64,000 nucleotides of DNA, from assembly GCF_003437535.1 (NCBI RefSeq), contig NZ_QSQT01000016.1:1-64000 (forward strand), in the 5' to 3' direction. Below are positions 9,801-17,023 of this stretch, one piece after another (position 1 is the stretch's first letter; the number at the start of each line of letters is the position of its first letter). A program made the translations under genes and the position numbers. The notes beneath the pieces are model-generated. The model searched no databases and was not told the origin of the DNA. It saw only the letters and a program-made list of their open reading frames with translations. This DNA comes from Phocaeicola plebeius (GTDB taxonomy: Bacteria > Bacteroidota > Bacteroidia > Bacteroidales > Bacteroidaceae).

Positions 9801-9957
9801 CAAGAGCGGACTCTGGATGCCGATGGGTACGGTGATTTGTTACGGTACGCTGATTACCATGCTCTTCCTCTTGACGGTGCTTCCGGTAGCTTACCTAGTG
9901 ATTTTCAGGGGAAGCAGTCAGAAACGTGCCCAGCTGGAAGCATTGGAGAAAGCCTGA
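6868..9957 (+). CDS. RND efflux inner-membrane permease (AcrB/MdtB family)
   Basis: The 1029-residue protein has the RND layout: TM1 at about 15-33, a large periplasmic loop, TM2-6 including GMIVDNSIVIIDSYLEKIGEG (about 390-410), a second large loop and TM8-12 with GIIVRNGIIMIDYAEEL and RRRMRPIFLTS near 930-970. It uses the proton-motive force to pump substrate to the outer channel through the adaptor. It starts 15 bp after the adaptor stop and is followed after 36 bp by the TolC gene. All three partners appear intact, unlike the broken RND locus at 35.5-38.8 kb. Confidence 0.93.
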   Translation: MEKKRNIVEWATHYRQIVILVTCCLVAFGIYSLPQMQKNEFPDFTIRQGMVIAVAPGNTVNEMVEQVTKPLEDYIFSYKEVKKEKTFSTTRDGIVFVQVELNDELNNKDEFWSKFKHGVATFKSQLPPNVLAIQVMDDFGDTSALLITMESKDKTYRELSDYMDELKNRLRRISSVGRLTVSGERAEQISIYLDPERLSHYGLNGQLIAGQLFAKGFVTTGGRIQTPQYVLPVHVEKTFNTLYDVQQQIVYSDPSGNVVRLQDVARVVKEYPHADSYIKNDGTKCILLSVEMKKGKNIVQMENDIDRVLEEFKTELPSEVNMFRITDQAQVVGDSVNAFLRELVIAIVAVVIVVMLLLPLRVALVAASTIPVTIFISLGLFYAFGIELNTVTLAALIVTLGMIVDNSIVIIDSYLEKIGEGMSRWHASIFSATHFFKSIFSATLAISITFFPFLIVIPGMIHDFLLSFPWSITLILGISLLVAMLLVPFMQFWFIRKPIPSHKKGFSFMELLQTYYNKLLDKCFAHPYVTLLGGIVSVLVGIFLMGKLPQKLMPVADRNQFAVEIYQPTGSAVEKTAWAADTMEHVFRKDPRVTSVTSFIGCSSPRFHTAYAPQLGGTNYAQLIVNTKGNKETVELLDEYAPRYTDAFPDVRVRFKQISFSQAVYPIELRLSGENLDSLKTVAGKYLSMLRQMPEIRLAQTNFSEPQTSAKVVLKEDEASRLGIQNVQLESTLAMRYGDGIKVASVWEGDYDIPVTLKSERADCAGFSDLENELIPVLGGTQVPLRQVAEVIPSVKDGQLVRRNGIYTITVMADVRRDVNVTALTSVIKEKVAAIPLPDKVTLAYGGDDEQDNENLPPIMAALAIAAFIIFFILLAHFKRISIALLIFASMTLCVFGTAVGVLIQGVDFGMTCTLGIISLMGIIVRNGIIMIDYAEELRATEKLCVRDAIYHSARRRMRPIFLTSAAASMGVIPMILGKSGLWMPMGTVICYGTLITMLFLLTVLPVAYLVIFRGSSQKRAQLEALEKA

Positions 9958-9993
9958 TGAGGTGATTAGGAATCAATCAAAAGAAGAATCATT

Positions 9994-11283
9994 ATGAAAA
10001 CGAATCGAAACAGAATAATAGCTTTTCTATTGATAGGTGGGGCGTGCATGAATGGGGCTTTCGGACAGAAAGCCTATACGCTGGATGAATGCATTCAGGC
10101 TGCCTTGACAAACAATGTGCGAATGAAGAATGCAAACAATGAACTGGAAATGGCCAAGCAGGATAAGAAAAAGGCATTTACCAATTATTTTCCGAGCGTG
10201 AGCGCGGCTGGAACCGGTTTCATGGCTGATAAAGGATTGATGCAGATGAGTTTGGGACCGGACATGAACATGTCCATGCTGAAGTACGGAATAGCAGGGG
10301 GAGTCGGTGCCTCCCTGCCGTTGTTCACCGGCGGACAGATTGTGAACGGAAACCAGCTGGCCAAGGTAGGAGTGGAAGTGAAACGCCTGCAACGGAACTT
10401 GTCCGACAATGAAGTATGCCTCACCACGGAACAATATTTCTGGCGGGTAGTGATACTGAAAGAAAAGCTGAAAACCCTGTCCAAGGTCGAAGCCCAACTG
10501 GCACGCATCCTGAGTGATGTGGAAGCTTCGGTACAGGCTGGAATCGTGACGCGGAACGATTTGCTTCAGGTACAGTTGCGGCAGAATGAAACAAAGAGTA
10601 CTCGTTTGCAGGTGGAAAATGCCTTGTCGGTATCCCAGAATATGCTGGCACAGTACACCGGACTTTCATCCGATACCCTTGACGTGGCCTTTGCGGTGGA
10701 TACTCAGCTGCCTGCACGTCCTGACAGCCTTTATTGCGATCCGGAATCGGCATTGGGACTTACCAGCGAATATGCCCTGCTGCAACAAAACGTAAAGGCC
10801 AGTCGCCTGCAATACAAGATGGTGGTAGGAAAGAACCTGCCTACGGTGGCCATTGGCGGAGGCTATGTATACCATAACTTCTTGCCGGAAGACCAGCGTT
10901 TCTGGGTGGGATTTGCTACGGTGACCGTTCCCCTGACCGGATGGTGGGGAGGAAGTCATGCCATTAAGAAAGAAAAGCTTCAGGTGAAGAACACGGAAAA
11001 CCAGTTGGCCGACCAGAGAGAATTGCTGGTTATCCGTATGAAGAATGCCTGGAACGGGGTGAACGAGGCATACGAGCAGATGAAGATTGCCCGTCTGTCC
11101 ATTGAGCAGTCCACCGAGAATCTCCGCCTGAATACCGATTATTACAAGGCAGGCACCTGCACGATGAGCGATTTGCTTGATGCACAGACTTTGTATCAGC
11201 AGAGTCGTGACAAGTATGTGGAAAGCTATACGGATTATGAATTGAAAAAAAGAGAATATCTGCAAGTCACGGGGCGTCGTTAA
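9994..11283 (+). CDS. TolC family outer membrane efflux channel
   Basis: The 429-residue protein has a signal peptide (RIIAFLLIGGACMNGAFGQ) and two homologous TolC repeats: YTLDECIQAALTNNVRMKNA at the N terminus, and the second-half helix ending in AGTCTMSDLLDAQTLYQQS near residue 395. It should form the trimeric outer-membrane exit duct of the upstream RND pump. It is the last gene of the operon; a hairpin terminator follows at 11304-11337. Confidence 0.9.
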   Translation: MKTNRNRIIAFLLIGGACMNGAFGQKAYTLDECIQAALTNNVRMKNANNELEMAKQDKKKAFTNYFPSVSAAGTGFMADKGLMQMSLGPDMNMSMLKYGIAGGVGASLPLFTGGQIVNGNQLAKVGVEVKRLQRNLSDNEVCLTTEQYFWRVVILKEKLKTLSKVEAQLARILSDVEASVQAGIVTRNDLLQVQLRQNETKSTRLQVENALSVSQNMLAQYTGLSSDTLDVAFAVDTQLPARPDSLYCDPESALGLTSEYALLQQNVKASRLQYKMVVGKNLPTVAIGGGYVYHNFLPEDQRFWVGFATVTVPLTGWWGGSHAIKKEKLQVKNTENQLADQRELLVIRMKNAWNGVNEAYEQMKIARLSIEQSTENLRLNTDYYKAGTCTMSDLLDAQTLYQQSRDKYVESYTDYELKKREYLQVTGRR

Positions 11284-11303
11284 AACAACTTTTTCTTGAT
11301 GTG

Positions 11304-11337
11304 AAGGGCTGTCGGGAAGTATTTCCGATGGCCCTTT
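11304..11337 (+). terminator. Terminator of the RND operon
   Basis: AAGGGC-TG-TCGG pairs with CCGA-TG-GCCCTTT across a 9-nt loop, 20 nt after the TolC stop codon. The T tract is short. Confidence 0.6.
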
Positions 11338-11381
11338 GTGATAAATTCTGCATATTAATTGCATATTAATTTGATTTGAGC

Positions 11382-11389
11382 TATCTTTG
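11382..11389 (+). promoter_or_regulatory. -7 box (TATCTTTG) giving a long lysO leader
   Basis: A perfect TAnnTTTG box. If used, transcription starts near 11396 and the leader before lysO is about 410 nt and contains repeat array D. The 523-bp spacer 11284-11806 holds this promoter, the array and a hairpin, and no gene. Confidence 0.5.
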
Positions 11390-11460
11390 CAGCGCAATTG
11401 GGAAGCAGATAAAGTAAAAACGTCCTGAAGAAGATGTAGCTTTTTCAGGAACTTTTGTAG

Positions 11461-11566
11461 GTTTCTCACGTGAGAAACGTAGGGTTCCCGACCGGAAAAC
11501 GTACGGCTTTGCAAAGTGAAACATAGGTTTCCGGGCAGGAAAACGTAAAAACATATTTTACGTTTT
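11461..11566. repeat. 22-bp-period palindromic array D (GTTTC..GAAAC type)
   Basis: 18-bp units start at 11461, 11483, 11505 and 11527, with a degenerate fifth at 11549, exactly 22 bp apart. The first, GTTTCTCACGTGAGAAAC, is a perfect palindrome; the second and fourth (GGTTCCCGACCGGAAAAC, GTTTCCGGGCAGGAAAAC) are imperfect. Linkers (GTAG, GTAC, ATAG) lie between units, so AAAC-GTA recurs as in arrays A-C. Predicted to be transcribed as part of the lysO leader. Confidence 0.8.
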
Positions 11567-11737
11567 CACAAAAATAGACTAGGGTTAGAACTTACAAAGA
11601 TTTAGAATATAATATACAGCGTATGAACATGTGCAGGCAACATAAGGTAGTTCGGATAAAGGTCAGTACGGCGCTTTACCGGAGATGTCATGCCCGTGCG
11701 CATTGGTTCAGCGGATTTCTTCATGAAAGTTTGTAAG

Positions 11738-11766
11738 ACACGGGAAGTTGCGTCTTCCTGACGTGT
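11738..11766 (+). promoter_or_regulatory. Hairpin in the lysO leader
   Basis: ACAC and GGAAG (11738-11747) pair with CTTCC and GTGT (11754-11766) around a 6-nt loop, 40 nt before the lysO start. Possible attenuator or translational control element; not a recognisable lysine riboswitch. Confidence 0.35.
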
Positions 11767-11806
11767 TGTGAAATCTTTCTTATAAACTTTTACTCTCAAT
11801 TTTGTT

Positions 11807-12085
11807 ATGTGGATTATTTTATTGATCGTCCTGGCAGGTATTCTGGCAGGATATAGCCTTCGTATGTGTGCTTTTTTGAAAAAAGTGAATCTGACTATCT
11901 CGTGTACCATTTGTCTGATGCTGTTCGTGTTAGGACTTTCCGTGGGTTACAATCCGTTGATTGTGGGAAACTTAGGGTCTTTCGGCGGACAGGCGTTGCT
12001 GCTCAGTGTGGCCGGCATTACGGGAAGTGTGTTGCTGGCACGCGTGGTATATCTGTTGTTCTTTAAGGAAGGAGGTGAAAAATGA
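11807..12085 (+). CDS. LysO family lysine exporter, N-terminal subunit
   Basis: The 92-residue protein has three hydrophobic segments (LLIVLAGILAGYSL, ISCTICLMLFVLGLSVG, ALLLSVAGITGSVLLARVVYLL) and matches the N-terminal third of LysO (YbjE of E. coli, about 300 residues in one chain). Its stop overlaps the start of the next gene by 4 bp (ATGA at 12082), so the two products are translated in tandem and together make up one LysO length (92+210). The family exports L-lysine across the inner membrane. Confidence 0.8.
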   Translation: MWIILLIVLAGILAGYSLRMCAFLKKVNLTISCTICLMLFVLGLSVGYNPLIVGNLGSFGGQALLLSVAGITGSVLLARVVYLLFFKEGGEK

Positions 12086-12714
12086 AAGGAAGTTTGCTGG
12101 TATTGTCCATGTTCTTTGTAGGCTGTGTGTTAGGCTACGTGTGGAACTTTTCCGGATGGGAGTTGGGAGATACGCACCACTTGTCCATGTATATTCTGTA
12201 TGCCCTGATGTTTCAGGTAGGCGTCAGCATTGGCGGTGGAGAGGATTTCAAGGAACTGCTTCGTGGTTTCCGTCCCAAGATGCTGCTGATACCGCTGGCC
12301 ACCATCGGAGGAACCCTGTTGTTTTCGGCATTGGTCAGTGTGTTACTGACTCGCTGGAGTGTGTTCGACTGTCTGGCCGTGGGCAGCGGACTGGGATATT
12401 ATTCGCTTTCGTCTATTCTGATTATGGAACTCAAAACCCCCGATCTTGGTGCGCAGCTGGCTACGGAACTGGCCACGATTGCACTTCTGACGAATGTCAT
12501 CCGCGAGCTGGTGGCACTGGTAGGAGCTCCTTTCATCTGCAAGTATTTCGGGAAACTGGCTCCTATTTCGGTGGCCGGAGTAACCTCGGTCGATGTAGCT
12601 CTTCCCTCCATTATCCGTGTGTCTGGAAAGGAAATGGTGCCCCTTGCCATCTTCCATGGGCTGCTGGTCGACATGTCCGTGCCGTTTTTCATTTCTTTGT
12701 TTTGCAAGCTGTAG
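12082..12714 (+). CDS. LysO family lysine exporter, C-terminal subunit
   Basis: The 210-residue membrane protein matches the C-terminal two thirds of LysO: SMYILYALMFQVGVSIGG, SGLGYYSLSSILIMEL and the acidic/polar segment GVTSVDVALPSIIRVSG that is conserved in the family. A purine-rich GGAGGTG lies 5 nt upstream of the ATG, unusual here and consistent with coupled translation from the overlapping upstream subunit. The two-gene form is probably functional rather than a frameshift, because both parts are intact and overlap cleanly. Confidence 0.85.
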   Translation: MKGSLLVLSMFFVGCVLGYVWNFSGWELGDTHHLSMYILYALMFQVGVSIGGGEDFKELLRGFRPKMLLIPLATIGGTLLFSALVSVLLTRWSVFDCLAVGSGLGYYSLSSILIMELKTPDLGAQLATELATIALLTNVIRELVALVGAPFICKYFGKLAPISVAGVTSVDVALPSIIRVSGKEMVPLAIFHGLLVDMSVPFFISLFCKL

Positions 12715-12765
12715 AAGTAATCCCCCGTCTGCAAAGCAAAGAGATGAAAACGGCGGCGGGGAGCC

Positions 12766-13263
12766 TTAGATGTCCATGCCCATGATGTAATCGTTCATGT
12801 AATATCCGTTGCCGATGGGAAAGTCCCCTTCGCGAACCTTTTTCATGCCCATGTGCTCATAGAATCCAAGTGCAGGATTCTGTCGGTTCACATTCAGTTC
12901 CATGCGGCAAGGTTCCGGATGAAGTTCCTTGATGCCCTTTATAGCCTGCTGGAACAGTTGCCGTCCGAGTTTGTATTTCTGGAAGTAGGGGAGTACGTAA
13001 ATCTTCTGCAAGTGAAACAAATCCGTATCCTCCTGTTGGATGGACACATAGCCCGCAGGCTCACATTCCTCGTAAGCAATGTAGTAAATGTGATGCTCTT
13101 TCTCCATCTGGTTTCTCAGGCTCTCGCTGGAATACATCCAGTCCATCATGTAATCAATCTGTTCCGGAGTCAGAATGTGCTGGTAGGTAGCCGGAAAGGT
13201 CTGTGTCGCCAGCGTCCGGATGACTTCAATGTCTGCAAGAGTAGCTTTTTTAATCGTAAACAT
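12766..13263 (-). CDS. GNAT family N-acetyltransferase
   Basis: The 165-residue acetyltransferase shows the GNAT core: AGYVSIQQEDTDLFHLQKIYVLP (beta4), the acetyl-CoA pyrophosphate loop region YFQKYKLGRQLFQQAI, and LNVNRQNPALGFYEHMGMKKV (beta5-alpha4). I start at the ATG at 13263 (MFTIKKATLADIEVIR), which has AGGA 7 nt upstream. ATG codons at 13269 and 13296 would add residues outside the fold. Substrate unknown. Confidence 0.85.
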   Translation of the reverse strand: MFTIKKATLADIEVIRTLATQTFPATYQHILTPEQIDYMMDWMYSSESLRNQMEKEHHIYYIAYEECEPAGYVSIQQEDTDLFHLQKIYVLPYFQKYKLGRQLFQQAIKGIKELHPEPCRMELNVNRQNPALGFYEHMGMKKVREGDFPIGNGYYMNDYIMGMDI

Positions 13264-13293
13264 AGGCATTTCCTTTTTATAATGTGTTTTCTG

Positions 13294-13301
13294 CAAAAGT
13301 A
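13294..13301 (-). promoter_or_regulatory. -7 box (TACTTTTG) of the GNAT gene
   Basis: Minus-strand TACTTTTG, a perfect TAnnTTTG match, 30 nt upstream of the chosen start codon. Confidence 0.55.
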
Positions 13302-13375
13302 GTTTATCTTTTGTATGTATGGGTTTTATCGAAACATAAACTTGTTAAAAGTTTTGAAATTATAATACCTTGTAA

Positions 13376-13405
13376 TACATAGTATTAATGTAAAACCTAT
13401 ATTTG
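13376..13405 (+). promoter_or_regulatory. padR-pspC promoter with PadR-type operator
   Basis: TATATTTG at 13398-13405 is a perfect -7 box 25 nt upstream of the PadR start. Just upstream is the inverted repeat TACAT-N7-ATGTA (13376-13392), which resembles ATGT/ACAT-type PadR operators and would block the promoter when bound. Confidence 0.55.
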
Positions 13406-13430
13406 TGTCATACAAGATAAATGAGATGAA

Positions 13431-13760
13431 ATGAATGTAGACAATGTAAAATCGCAGATGCGCAAGGGAATGCTGGAGTATTGCATTCTGTTGCTGTTGC
13501 ACCGGGAGTCTGCCTATTCTTCCGACATTATCCAGAAGCTGAAAGAGGCCCGGCTGATTGTGGTGGAAGGCACGCTTTATCCGTTGCTGACCCGCCTGAA
13601 GAACGACGGACTCCTGTCGTACGAGTGGGTGGAGTCCACGCAAGGACCGCCCCGCAAGTATTATGGACTGACTCCGGAAGGGGAGGAATTTCTGAAAGAA
13701 CTGGAAAGTGCCTGGGACGGACTTTCCGACACGGTGAATCATTTAAGACAAAACATTTAA
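13431..13760 (+). CDS. PadR family transcriptional regulator
   Basis: The 109-residue winged-helix protein starts VKSQMRKGMLEYCILLLLHRESAYSSDII and has the PadR recognition helix and wing EGTLYPLLTRLKNDGLLSYEWVES followed by PPRKYYGLTPEG. It is 12 bp upstream of the PspC-domain gene, so the pair is probably an autoregulated unit for envelope stress, with the inverted repeat at 13376-13392 as operator. Confidence 0.9.
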   Translation: MNVDNVKSQMRKGMLEYCILLLLHRESAYSSDIIQKLKEARLIVVEGTLYPLLTRLKNDGLLSYEWVESTQGPPRKYYGLTPEGEEFLKELESAWDGLSDTVNHLRQNI

Positions 13761-13772
13761 AAATCACATGAC

Positions 13773-14852
13773 ATGAAAAAGACACTGACTGTAAATTTAG
13801 GTGGCACCGTATATCATATTGATGAAGATGCCTATATCCTGCTGGATAATTATTTGAACAACCTCCGCTACCATTTCCGTAAGGATGAAGGAGCGGAAGA
13901 GATTGTGCGCGACATAGAATCCCGTATTGCCGAACTGTTTGATGAGGCATTGCGTGGCGGATTACAGGTAATTACTATTAAAGAGGTGGAAGAGGTAATT
14001 GCCCGTATGGGAAAGCCGGAGGAACTGAATGGCGAAGAAGACGGTAACCCGTCTGCATCGAACAGCAAGACTTTCGATAGCGAATCGACGGAAACTCGCC
14101 GCCGCTTGTTCCGTAATCCGGACGACCGTATTCTGGGTGGAGTGGTATCGGGCATTGCAGCTTATTTCGGCTGGGATGTGACTTGGACCCGCATCGTCTT
14201 TATTTTGGCCGGATTTTTTATTCATGGTTTGATTCTGGCTTATCTGTTGGCATGGATTATCATCCCGCTGGCACATACGGCTACGGAAAAGTTGCAGATG
14301 CGCGGAGAACCCATCAATGTGGAAAACATCGGCCGGACAGTGACCGACGGTTTTGAAAAGGTGAACGAATATGTTCATTCAGAACAGCCCCGCTCTGCCT
14401 TGCATAAGTTTGGCAATGGGGTGGTAGCCGTGGTCGGTTTCCTGCTGAAACTTTGCCTGGTGTTGTTGCTGATATGCTGCGCTCCTTTCCTACTGGTAGG
14501 ACTCATCGTCTTGTTTGCCCTGCTGATGGCCGCCACGGGAGTCATCGTCAGTCTGCCTGCCTTCTTCTATAATATATTGCCTTGGGTAGACTGGGGTGGT
14601 GTGTGCACCATGCCGGGAATGATTGTCGGGCTCACCGTATGTGGTCTGCTGATTGTCGGTATCCCGGTAGCCGGACTGATTCAGGCCGTCATGCAGTCGT
14701 TCGGTAGCTGGAAGCCCATGGGCACCTCTACGAAAGTAGTGCTGGTATTGTTGTGGATGATTGCCCTGGCCATAGGAATTGTGTTGTTCTTCCAGATTCC
14801 TTTCCTGACAGAACCTCTTTTGTCAGCTCCTTTCTGGGGTGAGTTCCTCTGA
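13773..14852 (+). CDS. PspC domain membrane protein
   Basis: The 359-residue protein has an N-terminal cytoplasmic segment with a conserved Bacteroidetes start (MKKTLTVNLGGTVYHIDEDA). A PspC domain follows around residues 110-170 (RRLFRNPDDRILGGVVSGIAAYFG then WTRIVFILAGFF), and then several hydrophobic segments between about 215 and 350. PspC proteins sense or buffer inner-membrane stress. It is co-transcribed with padR and ended by the terminator at 14914-14950. Confidence 0.88.
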   Translation: MKKTLTVNLGGTVYHIDEDAYILLDNYLNNLRYHFRKDEGAEEIVRDIESRIAELFDEALRGGLQVITIKEVEEVIARMGKPEELNGEEDGNPSASNSKTFDSESTETRRRLFRNPDDRILGGVVSGIAAYFGWDVTWTRIVFILAGFFIHGLILAYLLAWIIIPLAHTATEKLQMRGEPINVENIGRTVTDGFEKVNEYVHSEQPRSALHKFGNGVVAVVGFLLKLCLVLLLICCAPFLLVGLIVLFALLMAATGVIVSLPAFFYNILPWVDWGGVCTMPGMIVGLTVCGLLIVGIPVAGLIQAVMQSFGSWKPMGTSTKVVLVLLWMIALAIGIVLFFQIPFLTEPLLSAPFWGEFL

Positions 14853-14913
14853 TTTTGTCAGTCTCACCTGAATGTGTGAGACAAGAATGTCACATAAAAC
14901 AGCCAAAATGGCA

Positions 14914-14950
14914 GTCCGTGTCAGAAAAAAATGCTGGCACGGGCTTTTTT
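14914..14950 (+). terminator. Terminator of padR-pspC
   Basis: An 11-bp stem (14914-14924 with 14934-14944, including G-U pairs) is followed by six T. Confidence 0.8.
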
Positions 14951-14983
14951 GTGTTCTGGCATGGCATTTGTCTTTTAAAGGGC

Positions 14984-15001
14984 GTAACGTTTCGGCGTTA
15001 C
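14984..15001 (+). promoter_or_regulatory. Inverted repeat upstream of dnaK
   Basis: GTAACG-N6-CGTTAC is a perfect 6-bp inverted repeat 42 nt upstream of the dnaK ATG. It is not a CIRCE element. It could be an operator or a small leader hairpin for heat-shock control. Confidence 0.4.
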
Positions 15002-15042
15002 AGAATAAACCAAATTAGAAAATAATAAAAATAGATACAATT

Positions 15043-16959
15043 ATGGGAAAGATTATTGGTATTGACTTAGGAACAACAAACTCATGTGTTGCAGTATTTG
15101 AAGGTAACGAACCGGTGGTAATTGCCAACAGCGAAGGTAAACGTACCACTCCTTCAGTAGTAGGTTTCGTAGACGGCGGCGAACGTAAGGTAGGTGACCC
15201 TGCTAAACGTCAGGCTATCACAAACCCGAAACGTACAGTATATTCTATTAAACGTTTCATGGGTGAAACTTACGATCAGGTTCAGAAAGAAATTTCTCGT
15301 GTACCTTATTCAGTAGTAAAGGGTGACAACAACACTCCGCGTGTAGACATCGACGGACGTCTGTACACTCCGCAGGAAATCTCTGCAATGATTCTGCAGA
15401 AGATGAAGAAAACTGCTGAAGATTATTTGGGACAGGAAGTAACAGAAGCTGTCATCACCGTTCCGGCATACTTCTCTGACTCTCAGCGTCAGGCTACGAA
15501 GGAAGCTGGTCAGATTGCTGGTCTGGATGTAAAACGTATCGTGAACGAACCGACTGCAGCTGCATTGGCTTACGGTGTAGACAAGGCTAACAAAGATATG
15601 AAGGTTGCCGTATTCGACCTTGGTGGTGGTACATTCGATATCTCTATCCTGGAATTCGGTGGCGGTGTATTCGAAGTATTGTCAACTAACGGTGATACTC
15701 ACCTGGGTGGTGATGACTTCGACCAGGTTATCATCGACTGGTTGGTTCAGGAATTCAAGAACGACGAAGGTGCTGACCTGACTACTGATCCGATGGCTAT
15801 GCAACGTTTGAAGGAAGCTGCTGAAAAGGCAAAAATTGAATTGTCTTCTTCAACTTCTACTGAAATCAACTTGCCTTACATCATGCCGGTAGCTGGTGTG
15901 CCTAAACACTTGGTTAAGACTTTAACTCGTGCTAAATTCGAACAGCTTGCTCACAACTTGATTCAGGCTTGTCTTGAACCTTGTAAGAAAGCAATGAGCG
16001 ATGCAGGTTTGAGCAACTCTGATATCGACGAAGTAATCCTGGTAGGTGGTTCTTCACGTATCCCTGCTGTACAGAAACTGGTAGAAGACTTCTTCGGTAA
16101 AGTTCCTTCTAAGGGTGTAAATCCGGACGAAGTAGTAGCCGTAGGTGCTTGTATCCAGGGTGCCGTATTGAACAAGGAAGCTGGTGTAGGTAACATCGTA
16201 TTGCTGGATGTCACTCCGTTGACACTGGGTATCGAAACAATGGGTGGTGTAATGACCAAGTTGATTGATGCCAACACAACCATTCCGTGCAAGAAGAGCG
16301 AAGTGTTCTCTACTGCAGCTGATAACCAGACAGAAGTTACCATCCACGTATTGCAGGGTGAACGTCCGATGGCTGCTCAGAACAAGTCAATCGGTCAGTT
16401 TAACCTGACAGGTATCGCTCCGGCTCGTCGTGGTGTACCTCAGATTGAAGTAACTTTCGATATCGATGCCAACGGTATCTTGAAGGTTTCTGCTAAGGAT
16501 AAGGCTACAGGTAAGGAACAAGCTATCCGTATCGAAGCTTCATCTGGTTTGAGCAAGGAAGAAATCGACCGTATGAAAGCTGAAGCTGAAGCTAATGCAG
16601 AAGCTGATAAGAAAGAAAAGGAACGCATCGACAAGTTGAACCAAGCAGACAGCTTGATCTTCTCTACAGAAAATCAGTTGAAAGACCTTGGCGATAAGAT
16701 TCCGGCTGACAAGAAAGCTCCTATCGAAGCTGCTCTTCAGAAACTGAAAGACGCTCACAAGGCTCAGGATTTGGCTGGTATCGATGCTGCAAGCGCAGAA
16801 CTTCAGGCTGCATTCCAGGCCGCAAGTGCTGAAATGTACGCTCAGACAGGTGGTGCTCAGGCTGGTCCTAACGCAGGTCAGGCAAATAACAATGCAAGTC
16901 AGGGTTCAAGCAAGAACAATGACAATGTACAGGATGCTGACTTTGAGGAAGTGAAATAA
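15043..16959 (+). CDS. dnaK: Molecular chaperone DnaK (Hsp70)
   Basis: The 638-residue Hsp70 has the ATPase phosphate loops [13 protein letters not shown] (N terminus) and [14 protein letters not shown] (about 190-205), the adenosine motif [14 protein letters not shown], the linker [14 protein letters not shown] (about 385-400), a substrate-binding domain and a Q/N/G-rich tail ending DADFEEVK. It folds and protects cytosolic proteins together with DnaJ and GrpE, which are not in the window. Codon use is highly biased, as expected for an abundant protein. Its last codons and stop recur at 32186-32206, suggesting the 3' end is the integration site of the adjoining island. Confidence 0.98.
   Translation: MGKIIGIDLGTTNSCVAVFEGNEPVVIANSEGKRTTPSVVGFVDGGERKVGDPAKRQAITNPKRTVYSIKRFMGETYDQVQKEISRVPYSVVKGDNNTPRVDIDGRLYTPQEISAMILQKMKKTAEDYLGQEVTEAVITVPAYFSDSQRQATKEAGQIAGLDVKRIVNEPTAAALAYGVDKANKDMKVAVFDLGGGTFDISILEFGGGVFEVLSTNGDTHLGGDDFDQVIIDWLVQEFKNDEGADLTTDPMAMQRLKEAAEKAKIELSSSTSTEINLPYIMPVAGVPKHLVKTLTRAKFEQLAHNLIQACLEPCKKAMSDAGLSNSDIDEVILVGGSSRIPAVQKLVEDFFGKVPSKGVNPDEVVAVGACIQGAVLNKEAGVGNIVLLDVTPLTLGIETMGGVMTKLIDANTTIPCKKSEVFSTAADNQTEVTIHVLQGERPMAAQNKSIGQFNLTGIAPARRGVPQIEVTFDIDANGILKVSAKDKATGKEQAIRIEASSGLSKEEIDRMKAEAEANAEADKKEKERIDKLNQADSLIFSTENQLKDLGDKIPADKKAPIEAALQKLKDAHKAQDLAGIDAASAELQAAFQAASAEMYAQTGGAQAGPNAGQANNNASQGSSKNNDNVQDADFEEVK
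16939..16959. repeat. Candidate att repeat, left (3' end of dnaK)
   Basis: The last six codons plus stop of dnaK. 19 of 21 bases are repeated in direct orientation at 32186-32206, with core TTTGAGGAAGT identical. Together the two copies bound a 15.2-kb AT-rich region carrying mobile and defence-type genes. Confidence 0.6.
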
Positions 16960-16976
16960 AGAATAAAATAATAGAA

Positions 16977-17014
16977 ATGAGGCATGATTATAAGGATTAT
17001 GCCTCATTTTTTTA
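16977..17014 (+). terminator. Terminator downstream of dnaK
   Basis: ATGAGGCAT at 16977-16985 pairs with ATGCCTCAT at 16999-17007, followed by a T tract. If the island integrated in dnaK, this terminator came with the island. Confidence 0.85.
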
Positions 17015-17023
17015 TTTATATAT

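Noticed and set aside
11400..11806. Lysine riboswitch in front of lysO
   Set aside because: The conserved L-box core elements could not be found; the leader has the 22-bp array and a simple hairpin instead.
12006..12785. 259-codon plus-strand ORF across lysO
   Set aside because: Overlaps both lysO genes in another frame, is Arg/Gly/His/Cys-rich and has no domain.
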